Assembly (NCBI GenBank): GCA_946885645.1
Contig: CAMPGU010000240.1
Span: 1 to 6,414, forward strand
Direction: 5' to 3'
Length of the DNA: 6,414 bases
Source of the DNA: an uncultured Haloferula sp.
Lineage (GTDB): Bacteria > Verrucomicrobiota > Verrucomicrobiae > Verrucomicrobiales > Akkermansiaceae
Shown here: one piece after another, positions 6,254 to 6,414 of the stretch
How the letters are laid out: every line of letters starts with the position of its first letter
How positions within the stretch are numbered: the stretch's first letter is position 1
Notes under the pieces: generated by a model
Databases searched by the model: none
Seen by the model: only the letters and a program-made list of their open reading frames with translations
What the model was told of the DNA's origin: nothing
Made by a program: the position numbers and the translations under genes

Positions 6254-6303
6254 CATCTTCCAGGGAGCCCGTATTTTTCAAGCGCTTAGGCTTTTCGCGG
6301 CTC

Positions 6304-6347
6304 TTGTCAAGATCCCTTCAGCCCGGCCATACTACTACCTGTAGTAT
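6304..6347 (+). promoter_or_regulatory. Putative sigma-70-type promoter overlapped by a TACTAC/GTAGTA dyad
   Basis: TTGTCA (6304-6309, five of six consensus bases) is followed after 18 bases by CATACT (6328-6333, four of six). The dyad TACTAC-CT-GTAGTA (6333-6346) overlaps the -10 end and the likely start site. It can also be read in a second register as ATACTAC-TACCT-GTAGTAT (6329-6347). A repressor bound there would block initiation. TACTA/TAGTA-type dyads with a TAC/GTA core resemble operators of the BlaI/MecI winged-helix repressor family, but the centre spacing is not the classical one. The probable target is the reading frame starting at 6371 or a small RNA. Confidence 0.45.
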
Positions 6348-6370
6348 TGTTAATAATTTGTGGATACCAT

Positions 6371-6414
6371 ATGAGCAGAATCGCCTTGAAGGCTGCTGCC
6401 CGATCTGGCAGCAG
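6371..6414 (+). CDS. Possible start of a gene running off the right edge
   Basis: An ATG at 6371 opens a frame of 14 full codons to the window end (MSRIALKAAARSGS). It is preceded by a weak GGA ribosome-binding site 6 bases upstream and by the promoter and dyad at 6304-6347. The basic, alanine-rich beginning gives no family. The last 22 bases form a perfect hairpin, so an alternative reading is that this is not coding but the terminator end of a short transcript. The visible piece is too short to decide. Confidence 0.35.
   Translation, partial: MSRIALKAAARSGS
6393..6414. repeat. Perfect 8-bp inverted repeat at the right edge
   Basis: CTGCTGCC (6393-6400) and GGCAGCAG (6407-6414) are perfectly complementary around the six-base loop CGATCT. 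The left arm is preceded by AAGG, so the stem could lengthen if the sequence beyond the edge reads CCTT. That would make a classic intrinsic terminator. It overlaps the possible coding start at 6371. Confidence 0.45.

Larger units (their letters stand above)
5994..6370. other. Structured intergenic region after the two-component operon
   Basis: These 377 nt have no credible gene: frames that cross it are extensions or shadows without recognisable protein character. It is dense in inverted repeats: a possible terminator (6074-6094), a small CACTG/CAGTG hairpin (6108-6122), a long stem-loop (6126-6175) enclosing the palindrome CGCAATTGCG (6139-6148), a nested stem-loop (6206-6253), AAGCGCTT (6280-6287) and a promoter with dyad (6304-6347). 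The segment may encode a small structured RNA or be a cis-regulatory region for the gene beyond the right edge. No known RNA family was recognised. Confidence 0.5.

Noticed and set aside
6359..6367. DnaA-box-like TGTGGATAC next to an AT-rich stretch
   Set aside because: It is a single site with one mismatch and no cluster of boxes or dnaA/dnaN genes, so there is no support for an origin.

Overview
The window is GC-rich bacterial chromosomal DNA with four complete protein genes on the plus strand, one complete gene on the minus strand, and possibly the first codons of a sixth gene at the right edge. No transposase, phage gene, CRISPR array, rRNA or convincing tRNA is visible. The gene content (glycine-rich RRM protein, membrane Delta-9-type desaturase, AlgB/KinB-like two-component pair) and the near absence of Shine-Dalgarno sequences would fit a Verrucomicrobiota member such as a Luteolibacter-like bacterium. 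That assignment is a low-confidence impression; the sequence alone does not settle it.

Layout. Positions 20-442 (minus) encode a small RNA-binding protein with one RRM and a Lys/Tyr-punctuated polyglycine tail. A 312-nt divergent intergenic region separates it from a membrane fatty acid desaturase (755-1876, plus), which ends at a strong intrinsic terminator (1899-1929). About 260 nt of noncoding DNA follow, holding two overlapping palindromes (2020-2045), and then a signalling operon. The operon comprises an NtrC/AlgB-type sigma-54 activator (2189-3565), a KinB-like membrane histidine kinase (3578-5392) and a receiver-domain protein with an unrecognised helical C-terminus (5376-5993). Spacing is tight: 12 nt between the first two genes and a 17-nt overlap between the last two. 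The final 420 nt are mostly noncoding and unusually rich in inverted repeats. They contain a possible operon terminator, two long-arm stem-loops, a promoter overlapped by a TACTAC/GTAGTA dyad, and an ATG reading frame that runs off the edge.

How the genes may work together. The kinase has a periplasmic sensor region, HAMP, PAS, an intact HExxTP phosphorylation motif and a complete ATPase domain, so it should phosphorylate and dephosphorylate the sigma-54 activator encoded before it. The co-translated third protein offers a second phosphorylatable receiver, so the module may branch or be buffered. The targets are not in the window. The RRM protein and desaturase form a separate divergent unit; both families are often linked to cold or membrane-fluidity responses, but that link is inference here.

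The items most worth a second look are the second receiver protein added to an AlgB/KinB-like pair, the palindrome cluster upstream of that operon (part of which recurs upstream of the desaturase), and the structured right end with its BlaI/MecI-like dyad.
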